The notes beneath the pieces were generated by a model, which worked only from the letters and a program-made list of their open reading frames with translations, was not told where the DNA came from and ran no database searches. Of a stretch of DNA of 64,000 nucleotides, positions 8,705-16,977 are shown in pieces. Numbering within the stretch: position 1 is the first letter of the stretch; each line of letters opens with the position of its first letter. This DNA is from Lachnospiraceae bacterium. Its GTDB lineage: Bacteria > Bacillota > Clostridia > Lachnospirales > Lachnospiraceae. The DNA is taken from the NCBI GenBank assembly GCA_910574805.1, contig CAJTCV010000005.1, forward strand, positions 124,001 to 188,000. Reading direction: 5' to 3'. Made by a program: the position numbers and the translations under genes.

Positions 8705-9014
8705 ACAGCATCTGCCAGAACAATGCCGGAAGGATATTCGGACATGGAACATGGCTGAATGTCCTTCCAGAGTCAGGGCATTGAGAAGGCAGATGCGGAA
8801 CTTAAAAAACAGCATCTGCCAGAACAATGCCGGAAGGATATACGGACATGGAACATGGCTGAATGTCCTTCCAGAGTCAGGGCATTGAGAAGGCAGATGC
8901 GGAACTTAAAAAACAGCATCTGCCAGAACAATGCCGGAAGGATATACGGACATGGAACATGACCGAATGTCCTTCCAGAGGCAGGGCATTGAGAAGGCAG
9001 ATGCGGAACTTAAA
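8705..9014 (+). repeat. Three tandem 104-bp structured repeats (ACAGC...GCGGAAC family), locus A
   Basis: Three near-identical 104-bp units begin at 8705, 8809 and 8913 and fill the pyrF-pyrK gap; a degenerate tail-like piece sits at 8682-8700. Each unit starts ACAGC and ends GCGGAACTTAA. In unit 1 GCATCTGCC (8708-8716) pairs with GGCAGATGC (8788-8796), AATGCC with GGCATT, and an inner GGACAT with ATGTCC; GGAAGGA with TCCTTCC is an alternative. Units differ at only a few loop positions. There is no conserved coding frame across copies with a ribosome site, so this is taken as RNA- or DNA-level structure. Related elements lie at 15239, 16978 and 28139. Confidence 0.9.
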
Positions 9015-9028
9015 TAAGAGGTACAATC

Positions 9029-9796
9029 GTGAAATATGAAGAATTTGCCGAGGTGGTCCAGCAGGAGCGGATCGCTTCGGACATATACAGTCTGTGGATC
9101 CGCACAGAGCGGATCGCGGAGGAAGCCAAGGCGGGGCAGTTTCTGTCCCTGTATACGGGGGAGGAAAGCCGTATGCTTCCAAGGCCCATCAGCATCTGCC
9201 AGATCGACAGGACCGGCGGGCGGATCCGCATGGTATACCGGGTGGCGGGAAAGGGGACAGAGGAATTTTCCCGCCTGAGAGCAGGAGAACGGATCCGGGT
9301 CCTGGGACCGCTGGGAAACGGTTTTCCGCTGGATCGGGGCGTAAAAAAAGCATTTCTCATGGGTGGCGGTATCGGGATACCGCCCATGGTGCAGCTGGCC
9401 CGGGAGCTGGAGGGAGAAGTCCAGATAATTGCAGGATATCGGGATGAGCGTTTTCTGACGGAGGAGCTGGCAGCCGGCGGTGCGCTCTATATTGCCACGG
9501 AGGACGGCAGCGCCGGTACCAGGGGGAATGTGCTGGATGTCGTTCGGGAGCAGGAGCTGACGGCAGACATTATCTATGCCTGCGGTCCGCGGCCCATGCT
9601 CCGGGCGGTGAAGGCGTATGCGGAGGTGCAGGGAATCGAGTGCTGGCTCTCCATGGAGGAACGGATGGCATGCGGAATCGGCGCCTGCCTTGCCTGTGTC
9701 TGTCCGTCTGCCCAGGTGGATCCCCATACCCATGTGCACAATAAAAGGGTATGCAAGGACGGCCCGGTATTTTTAAGTACGGAGGTGGAGCTGTGA
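9029..9796 (+). CDS. pyrK: Dihydroorotate dehydrogenase electron-transfer subunit
   Basis: 255 residues, GTG start at 9029 after AAGAGGT. PyrK carries FAD and a 2Fe-2S cluster and passes electrons from the PyrD flavin to NAD. Visible parts are the FAD-binding RPIS (52-55), the NAD-binding GGGIGIPP (112-119), and cluster ligands C215, C220, C223 and C242 in CGIGACLACVC and the later RVCKDG. The stop overlaps the GTG of pyrD (GTGA), as usual for the two subunits of the heterotetramer. The repeats at 8705-9014 end 14 nt before its start and so form its leader or intercistronic region. Confidence 0.95.
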   Translation: MKYEEFAEVVQQERIASDIYSLWIRTERIAEEAKAGQFLSLYTGEESRMLPRPISICQIDRTGGRIRMVYRVAGKGTEEFSRLRAGERIRVLGPLGNGFPLDRGVKKAFLMGGGIGIPPMVQLARELEGEVQIIAGYRDERFLTEELAAGGALYIATEDGSAGTRGNVLDVVREQELTADIIYACGPRPMLRAVKAYAEVQGIECWLSMEERMACGIGACLACVCPSAQVDPHTHVHNKRVCKDGPVFLSTEVEL

Positions 9797-10698
9797 GAAA
9801 TACAAAAGTAACGCTCGCAGGCGTGGAGCTTAAGAATCCGGTTATGACGGCCTCCGGGACCTTCGGCTCCGGTGCGGAGTACAGTGAATTTTATGATCTT
9901 TCCGTGCTGGGAGCGGTGGTGACCAAAGGAGTGGCCAGCGTGCCCTGGCCGGGGAATCCCACTCCGCGTATTGCGGAAACAAAAAGCGGCATGCTCAATG
10001 CCATCGGACTTCAGAACCCCGGTATCGACGTATTTCTGGAGCGGGACCTTCCTTTTCTGAAGCAGTATGACACAAAGATTATTGTAAATGTGTGCGGCAG
10101 GACCGTGGAGGACTACTGTGCGGTGGCAGAACGTCTGTCCGCTGAGCCGGTGGACCTTCTGGAAATCAATGTATCCTGCCCCAATGTGAAGGAAGGGGGT
10201 ATTGCCTTCGGACAGGATCCCCGGGCACTGGAGAACATTACCCGGGAGGTAAAAAAATACGCCGCACAGCCGATTATTATGAAACTGAGTCCCAATGTAA
10301 CGGATATCACGGAGATGGCGCGGGCGGCAGAGGCCGGGGGTGCGGATGTGCTGTCGCTGATCAATACGCTTACCGGTATGAAGATCGATATCCACCGGAG
10401 GACTTTCGCCATTGCCAACCGGACCGGCGGCATGTCCGGCCCGGCAGTGAAGCCGGTAGCAGTCCGTATGGTATACCAGACCGCACAGGCAGTGAAGCTT
10501 CCGATCATCGGGATGGGGGGCATCTGCGACGGGGAGGACGCCGTGGAATTTATCCTGGCGGGCGCCACGGCAGTGGCTGTGGGCACCGCAAATTTTGCAG
10601 ATCCTTACGCGGCGAAGAAGGTGGCGGAAGGGATCGAGGCCTATATGGAACAATATCAGGTGGAGGATATCCGGGAGCTCACAGGCCAGGTCAGATAG
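9793..10698 (+). CDS. pyrD: Dihydroorotate dehydrogenase B catalytic subunit
   Basis: 301 residues from the GTG at 9793, with GGAGGTGGA directly upstream; an ATG at 9751 in the same frame lies inside pyrK without a ribosome site and is rejected. Oxidises dihydroorotate to orotate using FMN. The class 1B enzyme has Cys as catalytic base, seen as C129 in INVSCPNV; IGLQNPG (71-77) and the C-terminal GMGGICDGEDA and GTANFADP loops bind FMN and its phosphate. Pairing with pyrK confirms the NAD-linked class 1B type. Confidence 0.96.
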   Translation: MRNTKVTLAGVELKNPVMTASGTFGSGAEYSEFYDLSVLGAVVTKGVASVPWPGNPTPRIAETKSGMLNAIGLQNPGIDVFLERDLPFLKQYDTKIIVNVCGRTVEDYCAVAERLSAEPVDLLEINVSCPNVKEGGIAFGQDPRALENITREVKKYAAQPIIMKLSPNVTDITEMARAAEAGGADVLSLINTLTGMKIDIHRRTFAIANRTGGMSGPAVKPVAVRMVYQTAQAVKLPIIGMGGICDGEDAVEFILAGATAVAVGTANFADPYAAKKVAEGIEAYMEQYQVEDIRELTGQVR

Positions 10699-10707
10699 AG
10701 AAACAGA

Positions 10708-10736
10708 TTGAAACCGGGCCGTAAACATGTTAAAAT
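10708..10736 (+). promoter_or_regulatory. Candidate internal promoter for pyrE
   Basis: -35 TTGAAA (10708-10713), 17-nt spacer, -10 TAAAAT (10731-10736), 34 nt before the pyrE start codon. It would allow pyrE transcription apart from pyrKD. Confidence 0.5.
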
Positions 10737-10770
10737 ATGGGAGACACAGTGATAAGGAGAAGACAGGAAG

Positions 10771-11469
10771 ATGGAACAGTACAAACAGGAATTTATTGAA
10801 TTTATGATCGACTGCCAGGTCCTGAAGTTTGGGGATTTTGTGACCAAGAGCGGCAGAAAGACCCCCTTTTTTGTAAATACCGGCTTTTACCGTACGGGTG
10901 CGCAGCTCAGGAAACTGGGCGGATATTATGCCAGAGCGATTCATGATCACTTCGGACTGGACTTTGACGTGCTGTTCGGACCTGCCTATAAAGGGATCCC
11001 CCTGACGGTGGCGGCGACCATGGCCATCAGTGAGCAGTATGGGAAGGATATCCGCTACTGTTCCAACCGGAAGGAGGTCAAGGATCACGGAGATAAAGGG
11101 ATCCTGCTGGGAAGTCCCATGGGAGACGGGGACCGGGTGGTGATCATCGAGGATGTGACCACTGCCGGTACGTCCATTCAGGAGACGCTGCCCATTATCC
11201 GCGCACAGGGGGATGTGAAGCCTCTGGGCCTGGTGGTGAGCGTGGACCGCATGGAGCGTGGACAGGGCAGCAGGAGCGCCCTTCAGGAGATCCGGGAGAC
11301 TTACGGACTGAAGACCACAGCCATCGTGACTATGGCAGAAGTGGTGGAACATCTGTACGGCCGTCTGTACAGGGGAAAAGTGGTCATCGATGATGCATTA
11401 AAAGCAGCCATCGACGCATACTATGAACAGTATGGTGTGAAACAGGAAGGAGACGCATATGAACAATGA
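10771..11469 (+). CDS. pyrE: Orotate phosphoribosyltransferase
   Basis: 232 residues. Joins orotate and PRPP to give OMP, the step before PyrF. The PRPP-binding signature VVIIEDVTTAGTS is clear in the middle of the protein, with GPAYKGIPL and the mobile-loop RKEVKDHG preceding it, all typical of PyrE. ATG start after AAGGAG at 10753-10758. Its last codons overlap the start of a 51-residue membrane peptide by 11 nt. Confidence 0.96.
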   Translation: MEQYKQEFIEFMIDCQVLKFGDFVTKSGRKTPFFVNTGFYRTGAQLRKLGGYYARAIHDHFGLDFDVLFGPAYKGIPLTVAATMAISEQYGKDIRYCSNRKEVKDHGDKGILLGSPMGDGDRVVIIEDVTTAGTSIQETLPIIRAQGDVKPLGLVVSVDRMERGQGSRSALQEIRETYGLKTTAIVTMAEVVEHLYGRLYRGKVVIDDALKAAIDAYYEQYGVKQEGDAYEQ

Positions 11470-11614
11470 AAAGATCTATAAAATGATGGCAGTTGTCGGG
11501 GCGGGTGACCTGGCGCTTGGGATCATTGTTCTGGTGACCGGAATTGTGACCGGGACTTTGATGATCGTCAACGGCGCCCGGCTCCTGAAGGGAAGATCCG
11601 ACCTGATGTTCTGA
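11459..11614 (+). CDS. Small single-span membrane protein, 51 residues
   Basis: Short reading frame starting with ATG at 11459 inside the end of pyrE (11-nt overlap), with AGGAGA at 11446-11451 as ribosome site at good spacing. The product begins MNNEKIYKMM and then has a long hydrophobic stretch with glycines (about residues 11-37: VVGAGDLALG, IIVLVTGIVTG) before a basic end, ARLLKGRSDLMF. That is the pattern of a one- or two-span small membrane protein. No family is recognised. Overlap and ribosome site suggest it is truly translated with pyrE. No pyrimidine role is implied. Confidence 0.6.
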   Translation: MNNEKIYKMMAVVGAGDLALGIIVLVTGIVTGTLMIVNGARLLKGRSDLMF

Positions 11615-11622
11615 TATGGATG

Positions 11623-11676
11623 AGACTGTCGCAGGGTGAGCTGTCCGAAGGGGGACGGCATGTGCTGCGGCAGTCT
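11623..11676 (+). terminator. Long stem-loop after the pyr genes, terminator-like
   Basis: AGACTGTCGCAG (11623-11634) pairs fully, with one G-T, to CTGCGGCAGTCT (11665-11676); inside, GCTGTCC pairs with GGACGGC. CTTTG follows, a poor T-run, so termination is likely but not certain. Confidence 0.55.
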
Positions 11677-11704
11677 CTTTGACTTGTCAGCAAAGGAGCT
11701 TTAT

Positions 11705-12181
11705 GTGAAAAAGGAGACAGAAAAGTATGTCCGGCTCATCAGCCGTATTTTCTTCGGGATCTATCTTCTGCTGCTGGTATATCTGATGTTCTTTGCAGAA
11801 GAATGGGGCCGTACCATGCTGGAGGGAGACTATCGCTACAATCTGATGCCGTTTCGTGAGATCAGCCGTTATCTGAAATATCACAGACAGATCGGCTGGC
11901 AGCGGGTGTTCTGGAACCTGCTGGGCAATATCATCGGCTTTGTGCCCTATGGAGCGCTCCTTCCCGCCATGCGAAAGAAGAGGATGGGTTTTTTTAAAAC
12001 AGCCCTGTTAAGCTTTGAACTGACGCTTTTTATTGAAGTCTCTCAGCTCGTCTTAAGGGTGGGAAGCTGCGATGTGGATGATATGATCCTTAATACCCTG
12101 GGAGGGTGCATCGGCTACGGCATCTACCATCTGGTGTTTCAAAAAAGGAGAAAAGAGTCTTATCATGAGAAGACGGTATAA
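11705..12181 (+). CDS. VanZ-like membrane protein
   Basis: 158 residues from GTG at 11705, with AAAGGAG at 11693-11699. Four hydrophobic segments are visible. NLMPFREISRY, WQRVFWNLLGNIIGFVPYG and the late CDVDDMILNTLGGCIGY are characteristic of the VanZ family, first known from teicoplanin resistance operons and common in Firmicutes with mostly unknown function. An in-frame GTG at 11636 lies inside the preceding stem-loop and has no ribosome site. The gene overlaps the next by 17 nt. There is no other glycopeptide-resistance gene here, so no resistance role is claimed. Confidence 0.85.
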   Translation: MKKETEKYVRLISRIFFGIYLLLLVYLMFFAEEWGRTMLEGDYRYNLMPFREISRYLKYHRQIGWQRVFWNLLGNIIGFVPYGALLPAMRKKRMGFFKTALLSFELTLFIEVSQLVLRVGSCDVDDMILNTLGGCIGYGIYHLVFQKRRKESYHEKTV

Positions 12182-12473
12182 ATTTACAGATAAGAACCAG
12201 TCCCGGCCGGGGATCTTCTCCACGGTCATCGGGGTGCTGGCGCTGTTCCTGACAGGCGGCGTGCTTATGGAGGCTTATACGGCTTACGGGCAGGCGGGGA
12301 GAATCATCGCCGTGCTGGGATTTCTGGCCCTGCTGCTGGCGCTCGTCGGTCTGTATCAGGGGATCCGGGGACTCAGGGAAGAGGACAGCTACCGGCTTTT
12401 CCCGTATGTGGGATGTGTGCTGAACGGGCTGCTCCTGACGGCGTTTATCTGTGTATATATGGCAGGATGGTAA
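12165..12473 (+). CDS. Small three-span membrane protein of unknown function
   Basis: 102 residues. The ATG at 12165 lies inside the end of the VanZ-like gene after AAAGGAG, so translation is coupled. A basic start (MRRRYKFTDKNQ) is followed by three hydrophobic segments, roughly residues 16-35, 45-65 and 80-100, separated by short loops with REEDSYR. I do not recognise a characterised family; small proteins of this shape are frequent in Lachnospiraceae. The aminopeptidase gene follows 6 nt later, so all three genes are probably one operon. Confidence 0.75.
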   Translation: MRRRYKFTDKNQSRPGIFSTVIGVLALFLTGGVLMEAYTAYGQAGRIIAVLGFLALLLALVGLYQGIRGLREEDSYRLFPYVGCVLNGLLLTAFICVYMAGW

Positions 12474-12479
12474 AAGCGT

Positions 12480-14543
12480 ATGGAAGAGATATGGATGGAA
12501 CGCTGGCAGCTCGCCGTATGCCGGATCCGGGAGATCGCAGAGGATCCGGAGACGGCAGGGAAGCCGGGGGATTATTTTAAGAAAACGGCAGGATTCGTCC
12601 TGCTGGTCCTGGAGGCGCTTAAGAAGGCAGAGGCTGATGAGTTCAGCCATGCGTCCCTGCAGGAGCTCCAGGACTTTTACAGAAGGCTCTACGGGGATAT
12701 TACAGGGGATGCCTATGCCCGCAGTTATGCGGACCCTGCGTATGCGGCGGCAGAACTGGGAGACGGGTACGGACAGATCCTGTCTTTCGTCTATACAGAG
12801 CTTCGGGGGTTGATCGTCTGTGCCTTTGAGGGCCGCAGGGAGGAGATTCTCATTTACATGGAGCTCTTCCTGCAGATCCACAGTGAATATGAGGGAGATG
12901 TCCTGCCGGCAGCAGAGCAGCTCCGCCTGGACGTGTACTGGTTCGTCAGCGATTACTGCGACGTGCTGGCGGCCGGCCGGGTCAGGGAGCAGCTGGATCC
13001 TTCTCTGTCCTTTGCCCGGGACATTATCATGGAGGCGGATCTTACAGATCCGCGCTATCTGTACCGGTTCGGGGAATATATCACGGACACCCAGATCCGG
13101 ACCAGCCGTTATCTTGCCGGACTTCCGGAGGAAGAGATCCGGCGGATCGCATCGGTCTATACGGAAGGCTACCGGATGGGATTTCTGGTAAATAAAAAAC
13201 CGCTGGAGAAGAAGCGGACGGTCAATATAAGGTACTGTCTTGGCTTTGAACGGATCATCCGGCAGGCGGTCCGGAATTTTGAGGCTATGGGGCTTTCCTG
13301 CATTATCTACCGTGCGGCGGCGTTTCGGGTCAATATGCGGGAGGCGAACCGGATCGGATATTACGGGGCGATTCCCAACCGGCAGTATGACTACGACCAC
13401 AAGGGAGATGCATCCCTCTTCATGGACAAGGCATTTGCAGAGCGGAAGCTGGGGGTCCTGAAGACCGTGTATGAGCAGTACAGGGAACTGGCCGGGGTGC
13501 ACGGAGGCCCCGCAGTGATGGAGATCTTTGGAGAGACTCCGTTTTCGCCGGCGGGAAAGCCGGAGGCTCTGAGGCTTGATGAGAAGCAGCAGGAGGTTCA
13601 GGTGTATCTGAACAGCCGGACGGGACAGATCGTCAATGAATACATCCCGGGAGAGGAACGGAGCTTTACGATCATCGCCTTCCCGGTGCCGGAGATCGGG
13701 GATCAGTTTGAAGAGATCTTTCGGGAGACGGTCAGGATCAATACGCTGGACTATATGACCTGGCAGCAGATCCAGCAGAAGCTTATCGACGTACTGGATA
13801 CCGGGATGGCGGTCCGGGTGCTGGGAAGGGGCGGCAACCGCACCGATCTTCGGATTGCGCTGACGCCGGTGAAGGATCCCCGGAAGGAGACGATCTTTGA
13901 AAACTGCGTGGCGGATGTGAATATCCCGGTGGGCGAAGTGTTCACCTCGCCCCGGCTTACGGGAACCTGCGGTGTGCTCCATGTGACCGGCGTCTATCTG
14001 GACGGGCTTTTTTACAGGGATCTGACGCTTACCTTCCGGGACGGGATGGTGACGGAGTACGGATGCGGGAACTATAAAGAGGAAGCGGAAAACCGCCGTT
14101 ATATCCGGGAAAATGTGCTGATGCATCATGAGACGCTTCCCATGGGGGAATTTGCCATCGGCACGAACACCACGGCTTACATGGCGGCGAAGCGTTACGG
14201 CATGGGCAGCAGGCTGCCGATTCTGATTGCGGAGAAAATGGGGCCCCATTTTGCAGTGGGGGATACCTGCTTTTCCTGGGAAGAGGACGTGGTGACCTGT
14301 AATCCGGACGGAAAGCAGATGATCGCCAAGGAAAATGAATGCTCCGCGCTGCGGAAAGAGGATGTGAGCAGAGCGTATTACAACTGCCATACGGATATCA
14401 CGATTCCCTATGAAGAGCTGGGAGAGATCGCGGTCCTTCACGAAGACGGGAGCAGCACGGTACTGATCCGGGACGGACGGTTCGTGCTGGCGGGGACGGA
14501 GAAGCTGAATGAGCCTTTTGCAGAAGGAGAGGTTCTGTCTTGA
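12480..14543 (+). CDS. M29-type aminopeptidase with long N-terminal extension
   Basis: 687 residues. The C-terminal ~370 residues look like M29 metallo-aminopeptidases (AmpS/PepS/AmpT): GEVFTSP and GEFAIGTN hold the two conserved metal-binding glutamates, EKMGPHFAVGD holds His near 590, and YNCHTDI near 637 holds the His-x-Asp pair. These enzymes cut N-terminal residues from peptides in the cytoplasm with two metal ions. The first ~310 residues are extra compared with the usual ~400-residue enzymes. They look helical and acidic and have no domain I can name. ATG start six nt after the preceding gene. The stop codon touches the -35 of the purE promoter. Confidence 0.85.
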   Translation: MEEIWMERWQLAVCRIREIAEDPETAGKPGDYFKKTAGFVLLVLEALKKAEADEFSHASLQELQDFYRRLYGDITGDAYARSYADPAYAAAELGDGYGQILSFVYTELRGLIVCAFEGRREEILIYMELFLQIHSEYEGDVLPAAEQLRLDVYWFVSDYCDVLAAGRVREQLDPSLSFARDIIMEADLTDPRYLYRFGEYITDTQIRTSRYLAGLPEEEIRRIASVYTEGYRMGFLVNKKPLEKKRTVNIRYCLGFERIIRQAVRNFEAMGLSCIIYRAAAFRVNMREANRIGYYGAIPNRQYDYDHKGDASLFMDKAFAERKLGVLKTVYEQYRELAGVHGGPAVMEIFGETPFSPAGKPEALRLDEKQQEVQVYLNSRTGQIVNEYIPGEERSFTIIAFPVPEIGDQFEEIFRETVRINTLDYMTWQQIQQKLIDVLDTGMAVRVLGRGGNRTDLRIALTPVKDPRKETIFENCVADVNIPVGEVFTSPRLTGTCGVLHVTGVYLDGLFYRDLTLTFRDGMVTEYGCGNYKEEAENRRYIRENVLMHHETLPMGEFAIGTNTTAYMAAKRYGMGSRLPILIAEKMGPHFAVGDTCFSWEEDVVTCNPDGKQMIAKENECSALRKEDVSRAYYNCHTDITIPYEELGEIAVLHEDGSSTVLIRDGRFVLAGTEKLNEPFAEGEVLS

Positions 14544-14568
14544 CAAGCCGTGTGTGTCCCTGTATGAT
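14540..14568 (+). promoter_or_regulatory. Strong sigma-A promoter for the purine genes
   Basis: Consensus -35 TTGACA (14540-14545), exactly 17 nt, -10 TATGAT (14563-14568). The -35 overlaps the stop codon of the aminopeptidase. The leader is about 85 nt and AT-rich; I see no guanine or adenine riboswitch core in it. Confidence 0.8.
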
Positions 14569-14659
14569 AGCGCATAAGTCAGGATAAAATACGAGGGCAT
14601 ATATATTAGCGTAACTTATAAATCTTTATTATAAAAACAGATTGCAAAGGAGAAAGAGA

Positions 14660-15178
14660 ATGGCAAAAGTAGGAATTGTCATGGGCAGCGATTCAGACAT
14701 GCCCGTTATGAGCAAGGCGGCGGATGTGCTCACGGAGCTTGGGGTGGATTTTGAGATGACGATCATCTCAGCCCACAGGGAGCCGGATGTGTTCTTTGAA
14801 TATGCGAAAAGTGCAGAGGAAAAGGGCTTTAAGGTCATCATCGCGGGAGCAGGGAAGGCGGCGCACCTGCCGGGGATGTGTGCGGCGATCTTTCCCATGC
14901 CGGTTATCGGGGTCCCCATGAAGACGTCGGACCTGGGGGGTGTGGATTCGCTGTATTCCATCGTACAGATGCCGGGGGGGATCCCGGTGGCGACGGTGGC
15001 CATCGGCGGCGGCGCCAACGCGGGGATCCTGGCGGCGAAGATCCTTGCTGTGTCGGATGGGGCGCTTCTTGAGCGACTGAAAGCATACTCAAAAAAGATG
15101 AAGGAAGAAGTGGAGGGAAAGGCCAGAAGACTGGACGAGATCGGATACCGGGAGTATCTGGCACAGATGGGGAAATAA
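14660..15178 (+). CDS. purE: N5-carboxyaminoimidazole ribonucleotide mutase
   Basis: 172 residues from ATG at 14660, preceded by AAAGGAGA. Moves the carboxyl group of N5-CAIR to C4 to give CAIR in purine synthesis. GSDSDMPVM (nucleotide loop) and SAHREP with the catalytic His are clear, as are [11 protein letters not shown] and [13 protein letters not shown]. Length is normal for the bacterial class I enzyme. No purK lies next to it in the window. It is the first gene of purE-purM-purN-purD. Confidence 0.96.
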   Translation: MAKVGIVMGSDSDMPVMSKAADVLTELGVDFEMTIISAHREPDVFFEYAKSAEEKGFKVIIAGAGKAAHLPGMCAAIFPMPVIGVPMKTSDLGGVDSLYSIVQMPGGIPVATVAIGGGANAGILAAKILAVSDGALLERLKAYSKKMKEEVEGKARRLDEIGYREYLAQMGK

Positions 15179-15238
15179 AGCTCTCCTGTGCGGGGCGCGG
15201 CAGAGACAGAACGGCAAATACACGACTTTGACAATAAA

Positions 15239-15282
15239 ACAGCATCTGTCCGGGCATTGTCCAGGCGGATGCGGAACTTTAA
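15239..15282 (+). repeat. Short structured repeat (ACAGC...GCGGAAC family), locus B
   Basis: A 44-nt version of the repeat at 8705. After ACA, GCATCTGTC pairs over nine positions with GGCGGATGC, using two T-G pairs where locus A has standard pairs, then GGAAC TTTAA runs into the purM ribosome site AGGAGG at 15285-15290. The large inner module of locus A is missing. Confidence 0.75.
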
Positions 15283-15296
15283 TCAGGAGGCAGGGA

Positions 15297-16322
15297 ATGG
15301 ATTATAAGAATGCAGGTGTTGACATCGAGGCCGGTTACAGATCGGTAGAGCTTATGAAGGAGCATGTGAAGAAGACCATGAGACCGGAGGTGCTGGGCGG
15401 CCTGGGCGGTTTCTCGGGCGCATTTTCCATGAGTGCATTTAAAGACATGGAGAAACCCACGCTGGTATCCGGTACGGACGGAGTGGGGACAAAGCTGAAG
15501 CTGGCGTTCCTTTTGGACAGGCATGATACAGTGGGGATCGACTGTGTGGCCATGTGTGTGAACGATATCGCCTGTGCAGGAGGAGAACCTCTGTTCTTTC
15601 TGGACTATATTGCCTGCGGGAAGAACTATCCGGAGAAGATTGCCTCGATCGTAAGCGGCGTGGCAGAAGGCTGCCTCCAGGCGGGAGCGGCGCTGATCGG
15701 CGGAGAGACGGCAGAGATGCCGGGTTTCTATCCGGAAGACGAGTACGATCTGGCGGGCTTTGCGGTAGGCATTGTGGATGAGAAGAACCTGATCACCGGA
15801 GCGGATATCAAGGCGGGCGATACGCTGATCGGTATCGCTTCCTCCGGCGTGCACAGCAACGGATTTTCTCTGGTGCGCAGGGTGTTCCGCATGACGGAGG
15901 AAGCGCTGCGTACATATTATGACTGTCTGGGCACGACCCTTGGGGAAGCACTGCTTGTACCCACGAAGATCTACGTGAAGGCGCTGAAGGCGGTGAAGGA
16001 TGCAGGCGTCACCATCAAAGGCTGCAGCCATATCACCGGCGGCGGTTTTTACGAAAATATTCCCCGGATGCTCCCGGAGGGAGCCCGCGCCGTGGTGAAG
16101 AAGGACAGTTACCCGGTGCTCCCCATCTTCCGGATGCTTCAGGAGGAGGGGAATATTGCAGAGGATATGATGTACAATACGTATAATATGGGTCTTGGCA
16201 TGGTACTGGCAGTGGATCCCGCCGATACCGAACGGGTCATGGCAGCCATCCGGGAGGCCGGGGAGACTCCGTATGTGGTGGGCTCCATTGAAAATGGGGA
16301 GAAAGGTGTTGTCTTATGCTGA
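15297..16322 (+). CDS. purM: Phosphoribosylformylglycinamidine cyclo-ligase (AIR synthetase)
   Basis: 341 residues. The start is ATG at 15297, six nt after AGGAGG; frames that begin further upstream run through the repeat and are rejected. Closes the imidazole ring of FGAM with ATP to give AIR. Visible motifs are [12 protein letters not shown] at the N terminus, [13 protein letters not shown] (ATP/Mg loop), [12 protein letters not shown], and [12 protein letters not shown]. The stop lies seven nt inside purN. Confidence 0.96.
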   Translation: MDYKNAGVDIEAGYRSVELMKEHVKKTMRPEVLGGLGGFSGAFSMSAFKDMEKPTLVSGTDGVGTKLKLAFLLDRHDTVGIDCVAMCVNDIACAGGEPLFFLDYIACGKNYPEKIASIVSGVAEGCLQAGAALIGGETAEMPGFYPEDEYDLAGFAVGIVDEKNLITGADIKAGDTLIGIASSGVHSNGFSLVRRVFRMTEEALRTYYDCLGTTLGEALLVPTKIYVKALKAVKDAGVTIKGCSHITGGGFYENIPRMLPEGARAVVKKDSYPVLPIFRMLQEEGNIAEDMMYNTYNMGLGMVLAVDPADTERVMAAIREAGETPYVVGSIENGEKGVVLC

Positions 16323-16951
16323 AGCTTGCGGTGCTGGTATCCGGAGGCGGTACGAACCTGCAGGCGATCCTGGATTCCCTGTCGGACGGCCGTATTACCA
16401 ATGCGGAAATTGTGACTGTGATCAGCAACAACCGGCATGCTTATGCGCTGGAGCGGGCGAAGTCAGCCGGAGTGCCGGCACAGTGCATCAGTCCGAAGAA
16501 CTACGAGAACCGGGATATGTTTTATGATGCTCTGCTTGATGCTCTGGAGGCATCAGAGGCGGATCTGGTCGTACTGGCGGGATGTATGGTGGTGATGCCG
16601 GAGAAGATCGTGGAGAGGTATGAGAACCGGATCATCAATATCCATCCGGCGCTGATCCCGTCCTTCTGCGGGAAGGACTACTATGGGCTGCGGGTCCATG
16701 AAGGTGTCCTGAGGCGCGGCGTGAAGGTGACAGGCGCCACCGTGCACTTTGTGGATCAGGGGACGGATACCGGGCCCATCATCCTGCAGAAGGCGGTGGA
16801 GGTCCGGCAGGGAGACACTCCCGAGACGCTGCAGCGGCGGGTGATGGAGGAGGCAGAGTGGGTGATCATGCCCCGGGCCATCGACCTGATCGCCAATGGA
16901 AGGATACAGGTAACAGACGGGATCGTGACAATTTCTGAGGAAATGCCCTGA
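16316..16951 (+). CDS. purN: Phosphoribosylglycinamide formyltransferase (folate-dependent)
   Basis: 211 residues, ATG start overlapping the end of purM. Transfers formyl from 10-formyl-THF to GAR. The N-terminal [12 protein letters not shown] binds the GAR phosphate; [10 protein letters not shown] carries the catalytic Asn-His pair and [10 protein letters not shown] the catalytic Asp. GAR, its substrate, is made by PurD, encoded next on the same strand after 243 bp of repeats. Confidence 0.96.
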   Translation: MLKLAVLVSGGGTNLQAILDSLSDGRITNAEIVTVISNNRHAYALERAKSAGVPAQCISPKNYENRDMFYDALLDALEASEADLVVLAGCMVVMPEKIVERYENRIINIHPALIPSFCGKDYYGLRVHEGVLRRGVKVTGATVHFVDQGTDTGPIILQKAVEVRQGDTPETLQRRVMEEAEWVIMPRAIDLIANGRIQVTDGIVTISEEMP

Positions 16952-16977
16952 GGCATTTCCCGGCACAGGATGACATA

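Noticed and set aside
8759-8962. Short open frames inside the 104-bp repeats
   Set aside because: No ribosome site, and the frame exists only because the unit is repeated; the conserved feature is paired stems, not codons.
8705-9014. CRISPR array
   Set aside because: Units are contiguous 104-bp near-identical copies without unique spacers, and no cas genes are nearby.
11705-12181. Glycopeptide resistance (vanZ)
   Set aside because: Only the broad VanZ fold is present, with no vanHAX or two-component genes nearby.
14569-14659. Purine riboswitch in the purE leader
   Set aside because: The leader is short and AT-rich and lacks the conserved three-way junction core of guanine/adenine riboswitches.
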